Below are positions 27,008 through 36,531 of a stretch of DNA of 64,000 bases, one piece after another; the first letter of the stretch is position 1, and every line of letters starts with the position of its first letter. Source of the DNA: Maribacter stanieri (lineage in GTDB: Bacteria > Bacteroidota > Bacteroidia > Flavobacteriales > Flavobacteriaceae); assembly GCF_900112245.1 (NCBI RefSeq), contig NZ_FOYX01000005.1:6363-70362 (forward strand). The letters run 5' to 3'. The notes below the pieces were generated by a model. It was not told the origin of the DNA, ran no database searches, and saw only the letters and a program-made list of their open reading frames with translations. Position numbers and translations under genes: made by a program.

Positions 27008-28018
27008 ATGTATAATTCAAAAATAATTGGCTTAGGTCATTATGTACCTGATAACGTAGTGACAAACGATGATTTGTCAAAGGTGATGGATACAAATGAT
27101 GCTTGGATCCAGGAACGTACCGGTATAAAAGAAAGAAGGCATGTAGTTAAAGGTGATGGTGATACAACTACGACCATGGGTGTAAAAGCCGCTAAAATTG
27201 CTATTGAAAGAGCAGGTATTGATAAAGATGATATTGATTTTATAGTATTTGCAACTTTGAGTCCAGATTATTATTTCCCTGGTCCTGGAGTTTTGGTTCA
27301 GAGAGATTTGGGAATTAAAACGGTAGGAGCACTAGATGTCCGTAATCAATGTTCTGGTTTTGTATATGCAATCTCAATTGCTGATCAGTATATTAAGACG
27401 GGTATGTATAAAAACGTACTTGTTATTGGTTCTGAACTTCATTCTCATGGTTTAGATATGACCACAAGAGGCAGGGGAGTTTCCGTAATTTTTGGTGATG
27501 GTGCCGGTGCGGCTGTTTTATCTAGAGAAGAAGATAATACAAAAGGTATATTATCTACTCATTTACATTCAGAAGGTCAGCATGCCGAAGAACTTTCTTT
27601 AATTGCTCCAGGTATGGGTAAAAGATGGGTTACAGATATCATTGAAGATAATGATCCTCAAGATGAATCTTACTTCCCGTATATGAATGGTCAATTTGTA
27701 TTTAAGAATGCAGTTGTTCGTTTTAGTGAAGTTATTATTGAAGGTTTAGAAAAGAATAAACTGAAGTCTACTGATATTAATTTATTAGTGCCACATCAAG
27801 CCAATTTAAGAATATCTCAATTTATTCAAAAGAAATTTCAGTTGAGTGATGACCAAGTTTTCAATAATATTATGAAATATGGTAACACTACGGCAGCTTC
27901 TATTCCTATAGCACTTACAGAAGCCTGGGAAGCCGGTAAAGTAGAAAGCGGAGACTTAGTAGTTTTAGCTGCATTTGGTAGTGGTTTTACTTGGGGCAGT
28001 GTAATTATAAGATGGTAA
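27008..28018 (+). CDS. 3-oxoacyl-ACP synthase III (FabH-like)
   Basis: 336 residues, thiolase fold. The catalytic triad of KAS III enzymes is present: C115 in DVRNQCSGFVYA, histidine in LVPHQANLRI, and asparagine in KYGNTTAASIPIAL. The start IIGLGHYVPDNVVTNDDL and WIQERTGIKERR are also family hallmarks. Flavobacteria often have several FabH paralogues, with one near the fatty-acid genes; this one is isolated from fab genes, so it may start branched-chain fatty acids or act in another acyl-transfer path. A hairpin follows at 28025-28052. Confidence 0.9.
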   Translation: MYNSKIIGLGHYVPDNVVTNDDLSKVMDTNDAWIQERTGIKERRHVVKGDGDTTTTMGVKAAKIAIERAGIDKDDIDFIVFATLSPDYYFPGPGVLVQRDLGIKTVGALDVRNQCSGFVYAISIADQYIKTGMYKNVLVIGSELHSHGLDMTTRGRGVSVIFGDGAGAAVLSREEDNTKGILSTHLHSEGQHAEELSLIAPGMGKRWVTDIIEDNDPQDESYFPYMNGQFVFKNAVVRFSEVIIEGLEKNKLKSTDINLLVPHQANLRISQFIQKKFQLSDDQVFNNIMKYGNTTAASIPIALTEAWEAGKVESGDLVVLAAFGSGFTWGSVIIRW

Positions 28019-28024
28019 AAATAA

Positions 28025-28052
28025 AGCACCCATAGTTTTTGCTATGGGTGCT
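28025..28052 (+). terminator. Hairpin after the FabH-like gene, weak terminator
   Basis: An 11-bp stem AGCACCCATAG / CTATGGGTGCT with a loop TTTTTG lies 7 bases after the stop. The 3' side is ATATAG rather than a T tract, so termination may be weak or rho-assisted. Confidence 0.6.
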
Positions 28053-28213
28053 ATATAGTTTACCTAATAAGAAAAAACCAACCAATCTTCTATATCAAAT
28101 ATCACTATATAAAGTAATAGACGCAATTAAGTTCTTATTGTTACTTTAATGATTCAACTTTTGAATTATAAAGAAAAATTGTTGTGGAAGTAATGTCTTT
28201 TATAAAAAGCATA

Positions 28214-28260
28214 AAAAGAAGAAACCCGAACATTCCAAAATGAATTGGAAGTCGGGCTTC
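28214..28260 (-). terminator. Orphan minus-strand terminator-like hairpin
   Basis: Read on the minus strand, GAAGCCCGA pairs with TCGGGTTTC (one G-U), then after a small internal loop TTCCAA pairs with TTGGAA around loop TTCATT; TTCTTTTT follows. No annotated minus-strand gene ends upstream of it; the nearest one is separated by the plus-strand CoA-binding gene. Confidence 0.65.
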
Positions 28261-28414
28261 AAATGCTGATAGGCTATACTAAACACTAACCATTAACTAT
28301 AAACATATAGCGTTACCAACAATATTTTTATACTCAGAGAGTATCTAACTTTACTAATTGACGAAATATTGCCTTATTAGTTACATGTTAGTGAACTTTT
28401 AACATTTATTTATC

Positions 28415-28774
28415 ATGAAAAAGACCCTAGTATTTGGAGCCTCGTTAAAACCAAATCGATATAGTAACATAGCTATACATCGACTGGTAGATTCGGGGGT
28501 AGAAACTTTAGCCTTCGGGTTAAAGGAAGGAACGGTTTCTGGAGTCAATATCACTAATAGATTAAGCGAAATTAGTGATATTCACACAATAACCCTATAT
28601 ATAAATCCAAAAAGACAAGAAGATTATTATAATAGTATTATTTCTTTGTCTCCAAAACGTGTAATTTTTAATCCTGGTACTGAAAATCCTAATTTCTATA
28701 AATTATTGAAAAACAATGGCATAGAGGTAGAGGTATCATGTACCTTAGTGTTGTTGAGCACCAGGCAATATTAA
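28415..28774 (+). CDS. CoA-binding (Rossmann) domain protein
   Basis: 119 residues, a single CoA-binding domain: [24 protein letters not shown] at the nucleotide-binding start, then [41 protein letters not shown] and a C-terminal cysteine-containing [10 protein letters not shown]. It corresponds to YccU-like proteins, which bind CoA or nucleotide in the cytosol with unknown purpose. Its stop overlaps the end of the convergent symporter gene by four bases. Confidence 0.9.
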   Translation: MKKTLVFGASLKPNRYSNIAIHRLVDSGVETLAFGLKEGTVSGVNITNRLSEISDIHTITLYINPKRQEDYYNSIISLSPKRVIFNPGTENPNFYKLLKNNGIEVEVSCTLVLLSTRQY

Positions 28775-30258
28775 ACAATATCTTTTTTTCCGGTTGAGAC
28801 GTTTTTCTTGCGAATGAGCCATAAACCTATAAAGGTCAATAACCCGTTCAACGGTAAAAGCTCATATCCAAAAATATAGCCACCTAAATATTCACTTGGT
28901 AGCTTCGCTAAAATTAGAATAAAGGACACACAAACAAGGGCGACAATCCATACATATTTATCCTTTACTTGATGTTTGGTGAATATGCCAAAAGAGAATA
29001 GTCCAAGTAAAGGACCATAAGTATATGAGGCTACGGTTAAAAGACCGTCAATAACATTTCTATCTAGAATATATTTAAAAGATATTACCACTAATATAAG
29101 TAGTATGCTCATACCAATATGTGTAACTCTACGAGTCTGCTTGGCTACATGCTCAGATTTCTTTTCTGTATTAAGAAAATCTATGCAGAATGATGTTGTT
29201 AAAGAGGTAAGAGCACTATCAGCACTACTATAAGCAGCAGCAATTAAGCCAAGCATAAAAGTAACGGCAACCGTTATACCCAAACCGCTATTTAAAGCAA
29301 TTTCTGGAAACAATAAATCAGATTTTGGAGAACCGTCCATAAGAGGGATAGCGATATTGTGAGCATCTGCATAGATGAATAGTAATGCACCAAGTAGCAT
29401 AAATACGAAAGTCACTACTACTAATACGATACTAAAACTAACCATATTCTTTTGAGCTTCCCCTAGATTTCTGCAAGTCAAGTTCTTTTGCATCATATCT
29501 TGATCAAGTCCCGTCATACAGATAGTAATGAACATTCCGCCTAAAAATGATTTTACCAAATGGTTTTTTGAAGAAAGGTCATCTGTAAAAAACGTTTTGC
29601 TGTACTGACTTAATTCTTGGGAGTTTAAAAATTCAATGAACGTCCAATCCATTTTATCCAATATAAAATAAATGGAAAGTCCTACGGATATCAGCATAAA
29701 CAATGTTTGTAAAGTATCTGTCCATACAATTGTTTTAATACCACCTCTAAAAGTGTACACCCATATAAGTAGAATAGAAAGAATAACGGTGATTTCAAAG
29801 GGAACGTTCCAAGCGTCGAATACAAATTGCTGAAGAACGATAGCTACTAAAAACAATCTAAAAGCTGCGCCAAGAACTCTTGATATAAAAAAGGAAATTG
29901 CCCCTACTTTATAACTTACAAAGCCAAACCTGTCGTCTAAGTATTCATATATAGAAGTTACATTTTGTTTGTAATAGATGGGAAGCAGAACGAAAGCAGT
30001 TACCATGTATCCTAAGAAATATCCAAAAACTACTTGCATGTAGCTAAACTCAGATGCTTCTACCCAACCAGGAACGGAGATGAATGTTACCCCGGATAAA
30101 GACGCGCCCACCATACCAAATGCAACCAAGTACCAAGGGGATTGTTTTCCCGCCTTGAAAAAATCTTCGTTAGAATCGTTTTTGCCAGTGAAATAGGAGA
30201 TAATTAATAGCAAAACAAAGTAACCAGAAATTAATAGTAAAATATGAGAGGCGTTCAT
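28771..30258 (-). CDS. Sodium:solute symporter family protein
   Basis: 495 residues, 13 predicted transmembrane helices as in the SSS family (SGLT/PutP/PanF fold). The start has [32 protein letters not shown], the conserved substrate/sodium-site region of TM1-TM2, and the middle has [22 protein letters not shown], the conserved TM8 sodium-site motif (serine pair). Likely imports an organic solute with sodium, which fits a marine habitat; substrate unknown. Single gene; promoter lies in 30259-30431. Confidence 0.92.
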   Translation of the reverse strand: MNASHILLLISGYFVLLLIISYFTGKNDSNEDFFKAGKQSPWYLVAFGMVGASLSGVTFISVPGWVEASEFSYMQVVFGYFLGYMVTAFVLLPIYYKQNVTSIYEYLDDRFGFVSYKVGAISFFISRVLGAAFRLFLVAIVLQQFVFDAWNVPFEITVILSILLIWVYTFRGGIKTIVWTDTLQTLFMLISVGLSIYFILDKMDWTFIEFLNSQELSQYSKTFFTDDLSSKNHLVKSFLGGMFITICMTGLDQDMMQKNLTCRNLGEAQKNMVSFSIVLVVVTFVFMLLGALLFIYADAHNIAIPLMDGSPKSDLLFPEIALNSGLGITVAVTFMLGLIAAAYSSADSALTSLTTSFCIDFLNTEKKSEHVAKQTRRVTHIGMSILLILVVISFKYILDRNVIDGLLTVASYTYGPLLGLFSFGIFTKHQVKDKYVWIVALVCVSFILILAKLPSEYLGGYIFGYELLPLNGLLTFIGLWLIRKKNVSTGKKDIV

Positions 30259-30431
30259 GTTGTAAAATTTGCGGCAAATTACAAAAAGTTACAGGAGGTA
30301 GAACGATTACTTAAAATCTTAGAGTTTAAATTGAGAATACTTTAATTAGTGATTGAAAAGCTAATAGAACATTTCTTTACCCATTAAAATTTGATACCTT
30401 TTCAGGTATTAAATTCTAAATAAAAATAATC

Positions 30432-31742
30432 ATGCTACAAGAATTCCTCTTAAAGAATAGGGCTTTATTTCATTTAATGATAATTAGTTTATTGGTCAGT
30501 AATGTACTGGTTGGTCAGGAAAGTCTAACTGCAGACAAGAAAATTAATAAAGAGGTTGGTAAACTTTTGAAAGATAAAAGTATTAAAACTGCTTTTGAAT
30601 TTATAGATGAAATAGAAAATGAAACGGAGAGAGATCTAATTACGTTGACCGAAATACCAGCTCCGCCATTTATGGAAGCAGATAGAGCAGAGGCTTTTAA
30701 AAATATGTTTGTTAAAGCAGGTTTGGTAAACGTTTCTATAGATGAGGTTGGTAATGTTATTGGAATTAGAAAAGGAACAGAAGGAGGCAAGGTAGTTGTT
30801 TTAGATGCGCACTTAGATACTGTATTTCCTGAAGGAACGGATGTAAAAGTGGTGAAAAAAGGTGATACTATATTTGCGCCGGGCATTGGTGATGATACCA
30901 GAGGGCTTTCTATGTTGTTAGCTATTTTTAAGGCAATGAAAAAGGCTAATATAAAAACCAAGGCAGATGTTTGGTTCGTTGGTACAGTAGGTGAAGAAGG
31001 TATAGGAGATTTAAGAGGTGTTAAACATTTATTTAAAGATGGTGCACCAAAAATAGACTCTTGGATTTCCATTGATGGCGGTGCTATTGGCAGAGTAAAT
31101 AATGCAGGATTAGGTTCTGTTAGGTATAAAGCTTTGTTTACGGGAAAAGGAGGTCACTCATGGGGAGCTTTCGGGTTGGCAAATCCTCATCATGCGCTTG
31201 GTTTTGCCATAAAAGAATTTACAGAGAATGCAAAAGCTTTTACAGACAAGGGTGCTAAAACAAGTTTTAATATAGGTAGAATGGGAGGTGGTACTTCTGT
31301 AAACTCAATACCTTTTGAGTCTTGGATGGAAGTTGATATGCGGTCTGTTGATAGTGGTAGATTAAAGGAGGTAGAAGCTATTTTTAAACAATCAATGCAA
31401 ACGGCTTTAGAAGAGTATAATAATACAGGGGTAGACAATAAAATTTCATTAGAGCTAATAAAGATAGGGGACAGACCATCTGGAGAACTTTCGCTAGATA
31501 CACCGTTGGTACAGCGAGCTATTAGCGCCACTAATTTATTTGGATATGAACCTAGCCTTACTAGAGGATCTACAAATGGTAATATTCCTATTTCCTTAGG
31601 TGTTCCGGCAATAACAATTGGTAGAGGTGGTATTGGCGGTGGGGCGCATTCTCTTCATGAATGGTGGCTTAATGAAAATGGGGCAGAGGCTATTAAATTA
31701 GCAATGTTACTTACGGTTATTGAAGCTGGTCTTCATAAATAA
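30432..31742 (+). CDS. M20 family metallopeptidase (exported)
   Basis: 436 residues. A signal peptide covers about residues 1-30 (LFHLMIISLLVSNVLVGQ). The M20 di-zinc site is complete: LDAHLDTVFPEG (metal histidine, catalytic-side aspartate), GIGDDTRGLSMLLA (bridging aspartate), GTVGEEGIGDLRG (catalytic glutamate pair) and the late HSLHEWW (metal histidine). The dimerisation domain lies at about 225-340. It resembles PepT/ArgE-type peptidases, here acting in the periplasm on small peptides or acylated amino acids. An AT-rich palindrome (ATACCT...AGGTAT, about 30392-30408) precedes the gene. Confidence 0.92.
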   Translation: MLQEFLLKNRALFHLMIISLLVSNVLVGQESLTADKKINKEVGKLLKDKSIKTAFEFIDEIENETERDLITLTEIPAPPFMEADRAEAFKNMFVKAGLVNVSIDEVGNVIGIRKGTEGGKVVVLDAHLDTVFPEGTDVKVVKKGDTIFAPGIGDDTRGLSMLLAIFKAMKKANIKTKADVWFVGTVGEEGIGDLRGVKHLFKDGAPKIDSWISIDGGAIGRVNNAGLGSVRYKALFTGKGGHSWGAFGLANPHHALGFAIKEFTENAKAFTDKGAKTSFNIGRMGGGTSVNSIPFESWMEVDMRSVDSGRLKEVEAIFKQSMQTALEEYNNTGVDNKISLELIKIGDRPSGELSLDTPLVQRAISATNLFGYEPSLTRGSTNGNIPISLGVPAITIGRGGIGGGAHSLHEWWLNENGAEAIKLAMLLTVIEAGLHK

Positions 31743-31897
31743 CTAATAAAGCTTTAGTTTGTCATATATGGTTAGCAGCCATGGTTGTTGGCGAAACGTA
31801 ATTTTATTTTCTAAATTTTTTAAATGTTAAATAATTTTGTGAAAACCGTGGGGCATGCTTTTCAAGTTTAGTTGTAAATTTATACCGAATAAAAGCT

Positions 31898-32518
31898 ATG
31901 GATTTTTCATCTAAATTATTAGAAAACGCAGTGTACGAAGTCTCACAATTGCCAGGTATTGGCAAGCGTACGGCTTTGCGATTGGTACTTCATTTGTTGA
32001 AGCAACCAGAACAGCGTACAGAAAACCTTTCTACATCATTAGTAAATTTGCGGGGCAAAATTCAATTTTGTCAAAATTGCCATAATATTTCTGATACCAC
32101 TATGTGCGAAATATGTGCCAATCTTAAAAGAGATGATGCTTTGGTTTGTGTAGTTGAAGATATTAGAGATGTAATGGCTATAGAAAATACAGGACAATTT
32201 AGAGGTAAGTATCATGTTCTTGGAGGTAAAATTTCTCCTATGGAAGGCATAGGTCCTCAAAATTTGAAAATTGGAACCTTAGTGGATAAAGTGAGAAAAG
32301 GCGTAATAAAGGAATTAATTTTTGCGTTGAGTTCTACCATGGAGGGCGATACTACCAATTTTTATATTTTCAGACAAATAGAAGGATTGGAAGTCAAGAC
32401 CTCTACAATTGCAAGAGGAATAGCGGTAGGCGATGAACTGGAATACGCTGATGAAGTCACTTTAGGTAGAAGTATTTTAAATAGAGTACCGTTTGAAGGT
32501 TCTTTGCGTCAAGATTAG
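31898..32518 (+). CDS. recR: Recombination mediator RecR
   Basis: 206 residues, close to the usual 200. The helix-hairpin-helix ([17 protein letters not shown]), the C4 zinc finger with C58, C61, C70 and C73 ([19 protein letters not shown]), the Toprim domain ([18 protein letters not shown] ... [16 protein letters not shown]) and the Walker-B-like tail are all visible. RecR works with RecO (and RecF) to load RecA on gapped DNA. It is preceded by 155 bases with no gene. Confidence 0.97.
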   Translation: MDFSSKLLENAVYEVSQLPGIGKRTALRLVLHLLKQPEQRTENLSTSLVNLRGKIQFCQNCHNISDTTMCEICANLKRDDALVCVVEDIRDVMAIENTGQFRGKYHVLGGKISPMEGIGPQNLKIGTLVDKVRKGVIKELIFALSSTMEGDTTNFYIFRQIEGLEVKTSTIARGIAVGDELEYADEVTLGRSILNRVPFEGSLRQD

Positions 32519-32563
32519 TTATTGTATTTAAGGTAAATATCAATAAAAAGGTATTTATTTTAT

Positions 32564-32571
32564 TATTTTTG
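32564..32571 (+). promoter_or_regulatory. Candidate -7 element of the E2 gene
   Basis: TATTTTTG matches TAnnTTTG and lies 37 bases before the ATG at 32609, which gives a normal leader of about 30 bases. The -33 partner is not clear. Confidence 0.5.
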
Positions 32572-32608
32572 CAAAAAATATAAATAAAACAAGCTTTAAA
32601 TTATCGAT

Positions 32609-33991
32609 ATGTCAAAATTTGAATTAAAACTACCACGTATGGGAGAGAGTGTTGCAGAAGCAACATTAACGTCATGGTTGAAAGAGGTAGGTGATACAAT
32701 TGAGATGGATGAAGCCATTTTTGAAATTGCTACAGATAAAGTTGATAGTGAAGTGCCAAGTGAGGTAGATGGTATTCTACTGGAGAAATGCTATAATGTT
32801 GATGATGTTGTCAAAGTTGGTCAGACTGTGGCTATCATTCAAGTTGGAGATGATGTTGATGTTAGTGAAACTTCAAATACCCAAAATGATGTTGTAGAAG
32901 AAGAGCCTGTTCTTGAGGAAATGGTTTCTGCGGCAGAATCTGCTGTGGTACATGCGAAAGCAGAAACATCTTCGGTTCATGTAAATGGAAGTTCAGACAG
33001 ATTCTATTCTCCTTTAGTTAAAAATATAGCCAAAGAAGAAGGTATTTCTTTTGAGGTGCTGGATCAAATTGCTGGTACGGGAAAAGATGGAAGAGTAACC
33101 AAAGATGATATCTTAAGTTATGTAAAAAACGGAGTCAATAAACCTGTTGCTAAAGAAGTTGCTTCAAAAACGGTACAACCTGTACAAAACGTGGAAAGTT
33201 CAGAAGACGCTTCGCAGGAAAAAGTGAAAGAGGAAACTACGAATACAGCGGTTGCCGAAAAACCTAAAATGCAGGTTTCTCGTGGAGACGAGGTTATTCC
33301 AATGACAAGAATGGGCAAGTTGATTGCCAAGCATATGACAGATAGTGTTTCTACTTCTGCTCATGTACAGAGTTTTATAGAAGTTGATGTTACTAATATT
33401 GTTAAATGGCGTAATAAAATAAAAGATGGGTTCTTTAAAAGAGAAGGTGAGAAATTTACCTTTACACCAATTTTTATGGAAGCCGTAGCGAAAGCATTGA
33501 AGAAATATCCTATGATGAATATTTCAGTAGAAGGTGATACTGTTGTTAAGAAGAAAAACATCAATATTGGTATGGCAGCTGCATTGCCAGACGGTAATCT
33601 TATTGTTCCAGTAATTAAGAATGCAGATCAATTGAATTTAATGGGTATCGCTAAAGTTGTAAACGACTTGGCAGACCGTTCTAGAAATAATGCATTAAAA
33701 CCAGATGAGGTTCAAGGTGGAACATATACGGTAACCAATGTTGGTACATTTGGCAGTGTATTTGGTACTCCTATTATTAATCAACCACAAGTAGGTATTA
33801 TGGCGTTAGGTGCAATACGTAAAATTCCTTCTGTAATAGAAACATCTGAAGGAGATGTAATAGCTATTCGAAGTAAAATGTATTTATCTCATAGCTATGA
33901 TCACAGAGTGGTTAATGGTGCTTTGGGTAGTATGTTTGCAAAAGCTGTTGCAGATTATCTTGAAGGATGGGATGTTAACCGAGAGGTGTAA
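32609..33991 (+). CDS. 2-oxoacid dehydrogenase E2 (dihydrolipoyl acyltransferase)
   Basis: 460 residues with the standard order: one lipoyl domain (1-77, lipoyl lysine K44 in IATDKVDSEVPSE), an acidic/Ala-rich linker, a peripheral-subunit-binding domain (about 133-172, SPLVKNIAKEEGISFEVLDQ, GKDGRVTKDDIL), a second linker, and the catalytic domain (about 230-460) with GTFGSVFGTPIINQPQ and active-site SYDHRVVNGALG. It transfers acyl groups from E1 to CoA in the cytosol. Standing alone, without E1 or E3, it fits best the branched-chain oxoacid or a generic E2; pyruvate and oxoglutarate E2 genes usually have other contexts. Specificity is not decided by sequence. Confidence 0.93.
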   Translation: MSKFELKLPRMGESVAEATLTSWLKEVGDTIEMDEAIFEIATDKVDSEVPSEVDGILLEKCYNVDDVVKVGQTVAIIQVGDDVDVSETSNTQNDVVEEEPVLEEMVSAAESAVVHAKAETSSVHVNGSSDRFYSPLVKNIAKEEGISFEVLDQIAGTGKDGRVTKDDILSYVKNGVNKPVAKEVASKTVQPVQNVESSEDASQEKVKEETTNTAVAEKPKMQVSRGDEVIPMTRMGKLIAKHMTDSVSTSAHVQSFIEVDVTNIVKWRNKIKDGFFKREGEKFTFTPIFMEAVAKALKKYPMMNISVEGDTVVKKKNINIGMAAALPDGNLIVPVIKNADQLNLMGIAKVVNDLADRSRNNALKPDEVQGGTYTVTNVGTFGSVFGTPIINQPQVGIMALGAIRKIPSVIETSEGDVIAIRSKMYLSHSYDHRVVNGALGSMFAKAVADYLEGWDVNREV

Positions 33992-34014
33992 ATTCAAAAA
34001 AATAAAATTACCAG

Positions 34015-34055
34015 ATACCCCATAATGCTTAAAGTATTAATGGGGTATTTTTTTT
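34015..34055 (+). terminator. Rho-independent terminator of the E2 gene
   Basis: Stem ATACCCCAT / ATGGGGTAT, continued by AATGCT / AGTATT (one G-U), with a T8 tract directly after. It lies 23 bases past the E2 stop. Confidence 0.92.
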
Positions 34056-34142
34056 GTTGCATTTTGATTTTCAGTTATTTAACTGTGACATATTTTTTGT
34101 TCCAGTAATTAATTTGTTTCATAATTTTTCAGATTTCTGTCC

Positions 34143-34171
34143 TTTGAATAAATTAAACAAGGGTAACTTTG
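34143..34171 (+). promoter_or_regulatory. Flavobacterial promoter P1 for the exonuclease operon
   Basis: TTTG (34143 region) then 17 bases then TAACTTTG (34164-34171), a full match to the Bacteroidota housekeeping promoter TTTG-N17-21-TAnnTTTG. Confidence 0.7.
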
Positions 34172-34200
34172 TGCGTCTAAAAAACGAAAAGGTATCTTTG
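34168..34200 (+). promoter_or_regulatory. Flavobacterial promoter P2, overlapping P1
   Basis: The TTTG that ends the P1 -7 box (34168-34171) is followed after 21 bases by TATCTTTG (34193-34200). So the same TTTG can serve as the -33 box of a second promoter. Leader to the ATG at 34218 would be about 12 bases. Confidence 0.65.
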
Positions 34201-34217
34201 TTAAAAGTAGAACACGT

Positions 34218-34994
34218 ATGGAATTAAAGCTTACCAGACCTATTTGCTTCTTTGATTTAGAAACAACTGGCATCAATGTAGCAAAGGATCGTATTGTAGA
34301 AATAGCAATACTTAAGGTATATCCTAATGGAAACAAGGAAAGTAAAACATGGCTTGTTAATCCTGAAATGGTAATACCAGAAGAAGTGATTGCAGTGCAT
34401 GGTATTACCAATGAAAAGGTAGCGAACGAACCTACATTTAAAGAACTTTCTAAAGAAATTTATAAGATAATAAAGGATAGTGATTTGGGTGGTTTTAATT
34501 CTGATCGATTTGATATTCCTTTATTGGCTGAAGAATTATTACGTGCCGATATTGATTTTGATATGAAAAATACAGTGTCTGTTGATGTACAAACAATTTT
34601 TCATAAGATGGAAAAACGGACGCTAGAAGCTGCATATAAATTTTATTGTGATAAAGATCTAACCGATGCCCATAGCGCAGCTGCAGATACAAATGCGACC
34701 TATGAAGTGTTGCTTTCGCAATTAGATAGGTATCCTGATTTAGAAAACAATATTAAAAAGCTATCTGAATTTTCCAGAAGAAAACAATCCGTTGATTTTG
34801 CAGGCTTTATTGCATTGGATGAAGAAGGTGAAGAGGTGTTCTCATTTGGTAAGCATAAAGGGAAAAAGGTACATGCGGTTTTAGAAAAAGAACCAGGTTA
34901 TTTTGGTTGGATGCTTAATGCCGATTTTCCATTGTATACAAAAAAGATTCTTACTCAAATTAAATTGAGCAAACTCAATAATAAACTTGGTTAA
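34218..34994 (+). CDS. DEDDh 3'-5' exonuclease (DnaQ-like) with ExoX-type C-terminal domain
   Basis: 258 residues. The DnaQ fold has ExoI FFDLETTGIN (D13, E15), ExoII GFNSDRFDIPLL and ExoIII DAHSAAADTNAT (H and D of DEDDh). Residues about 195-258 form a small extra domain with FSFGKHKGKKVHAVLEKEPGYFGWMLN, the pattern of the ExoX-like C-terminal domain. It likely trims single-stranded DNA ends in repair, or proofreads; it is not fused to a polymerase. It begins the plus-strand series, separated from the next gene by three bases. Confidence 0.93.
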   Translation: MELKLTRPICFFDLETTGINVAKDRIVEIAILKVYPNGNKESKTWLVNPEMVIPEEVIAVHGITNEKVANEPTFKELSKEIYKIIKDSDLGGFNSDRFDIPLLAEELLRADIDFDMKNTVSVDVQTIFHKMEKRTLEAAYKFYCDKDLTDAHSAAADTNATYEVLLSQLDRYPDLENNIKKLSEFSRRKQSVDFAGFIALDEEGEEVFSFGKHKGKKVHAVLEKEPGYFGWMLNADFPLYTKKILTQIKLSKLNNKLG

Positions 34995-34997
34995 TAA

Positions 34998-35912
34998 ATG
35001 CGCATTTTTTTAGTAATATTTTTTTTGATAGTAGGGGTAGGGCATGCTCAAGAGGTTTTGGTAGAGGGGCATGTGTTCGATAAAAAATCAATGACATCTG
35101 TACCATATGCAAATATTAGTTTTCTAAAAACCCTTAAAGGTACTTCAAGTGATGAGGACGGTTATTTTTATATAGATGTTCCAGAATCATATTTAGAAAG
35201 AGACGTTCATATTTCAGCATTGGGTTTTAAAGACACTATAATGTCAGCCAAAGTTATTTCTGAAAATAACAAGATATACTTAAAAGAAGAGTCTTTTGAG
35301 CTTGAGGAGGTTGTGGTATCTCATAGTTTAGGAGATTCACAAGTATTAAATCCAATAAGTTCTTATAGTATTAAAAGCGGATTTTCATCGGCAGAAACCC
35401 CTTGGGTATTGGCTTTGTACTTCCCAAACATTGGAGCGGCAAAAAAGTATTTGGAGAGAATTACCATCTATGTGCAAAAAAATAGCAAATTCAAAAGAGA
35501 GTCATCTAAATTTAGACTTCGGTTGTATGATGTGGATAAAAATACCCGAAAACCAAATCACGATTTAATTCGCAAGAGTATTATTTTAGAGAGCTCTAAG
35601 ACCGAGGATTTTGTTTCTATTGATTTGTCTAGCATGGGTATAAGAATTCCGGAAGAAGGTATTTACGTAGGCTTAGAGTGGCTCTTTCTTCCTTATAATT
35701 GGTATACAAATACCTATAAGCATGCTATTACCAACAAGAAAGTTATAGAAGATAGGTTTGCACCCACCTTTGCTGCCGTTTATCAAAAAAACCAAAATTT
35801 TAAAACGATGGTTTATGGAATGGGCGAATGGAGTGATTTTGCTATAAAGGCACCGGGAAATAATGAGAACTTAATACCTGCCATAAGTTTGAAAATGTCT
35901 AAGAAAAGATAA
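34998..35912 (+). CDS. Carboxypeptidase-regulatory-like domain envelope protein
   Basis: 304 residues with a signal peptide (MRIFLVIFFLIVGVGHAQ). Residues about 20-105 are a CarboxypepD_reg-like beta sandwich (VEGHVFDKKSMTSVPYANISFL, GTSSDEDGYFYIDVP, ISALGFKDTIM), the domain found at the N terminus of TonB-dependent receptors. The remaining ~190 residues have no barrel and include KYLERITIYVQKNSKFKRESSKFRLRLYDVD split across strands and IPEEGIYVGLEWLF, so the protein is a stand-alone periplasmic/cell-surface protein of unknown role. Starts three bases after the exonuclease stop. Confidence 0.88.
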   Translation: MRIFLVIFFLIVGVGHAQEVLVEGHVFDKKSMTSVPYANISFLKTLKGTSSDEDGYFYIDVPESYLERDVHISALGFKDTIMSAKVISENNKIYLKEESFELEEVVVSHSLGDSQVLNPISSYSIKSGFSSAETPWVLALYFPNIGAAKKYLERITIYVQKNSKFKRESSKFRLRLYDVDKNTRKPNHDLIRKSIILESSKTEDFVSIDLSSMGIRIPEEGIYVGLEWLFLPYNWYTNTYKHAITNKKVIEDRFAPTFAAVYQKNQNFKTMVYGMGEWSDFAIKAPGNNENLIPAISLKMSKKR

Positions 35913-35919
35913 AATCAAT

Positions 35920-36531
35920 ATGAAGATTATATGTATTGGCAGAAATTATACTGCACATATCGATGAACTTAAGAATGAAAGACCAGAAGAACCAGTTGTT
36001 TTTATAAAACCAGATTCTTCGGTGCTGCCGAAACAACAAGATTTTTATATACCAGAATTCTCGAACGACATACATTATGAAGTTGAGGTTTTGGTGAAAA
36101 TAAAAAAAGTAGGTAAGCATATTAGCGAAGAATTTGCACATACATACTATGATGAAATTGGACTCGGTATAGATTTTACTGCAAGAGATTTGCAATCAAA
36201 ATTGAAAGAAAAAGGATTACCTTGGGAAAAAGCCAAAGGGTTTGATGGTGCTGCTGTAATAGGTGAGTGGCTTCCTAAAACCGATTTTAAAGATATTAAT
36301 GACCTAAATTTTAAGTTGTTAAAAAATGACAAGGTGGTTCAAAATGGTAACACTAGTTTAATGCTTTGGAAAATTGATGAAATTATAGCCTATGTTTCAA
36401 CTTTTTTCATGTTAAAAAAAGGAGATATTATTTTTACAGGAACTCCTGCCGGTGTTGGGAAAATAAGTCCAAATGACTATCTTTCGGGGAGTTTGGAAGA
36501 TAAAGAGCTTTTTACCTTAAAAATTAAATAA
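35920..36531 (+). CDS. Fumarylacetoacetate hydrolase-fold enzyme
   Basis: 203 residues, the short FAH-fold form (YcgM/FAHD1-like). MKIICIGRNYTAHIDELKN and VFIKPDSSVL begin the domain; metal-binding acids are in HYEVEVLVKI and in GIDFTARDLQSKLKEKGLPWEKAKGFDGA; GDIIFTGTPAGVGKI is the family signature. Members are decarboxylases or acylpyruvate/2-keto acid hydrolases acting in the cytosol (oxaloacetate decarboxylase is one known activity). Stop and the start of the Hpt gene overlap as TAATG. Confidence 0.93.
   Translation: MKIICIGRNYTAHIDELKNERPEEPVVFIKPDSSVLPKQQDFYIPEFSNDIHYEVEVLVKIKKVGKHISEEFAHTYYDEIGLGIDFTARDLQSKLKEKGLPWEKAKGFDGAAVIGEWLPKTDFKDINDLNFKLLKNDKVVQNGNTSLMLWKIDEIIAYVSTFFMLKKGDIIFTGTPAGVGKISPNDYLSGSLEDKELFTLKIK

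Larger units (their letters stand above)
28019..28414. other. 396-bp intergenic region with two hairpins, no gene seen
   Basis: AT-rich stretch between the FabH-like and CoA-binding genes. It contains the 28025-28052 hairpin and a second, minus-strand terminator-like hairpin at 28214-28260. No frame over 30 codons looks coding, and I find no TAnnTTTG close to the CoA-binding gene start. Promoter sequences for that gene must lie here. Confidence 0.6.

Noticed and set aside
30515-31072. 185-codon minus-strand frame
   Set aside because: Fully antisense to the M20 peptidase gene, Ser/Pro/Thr-rich with no recognisable fold or start context.
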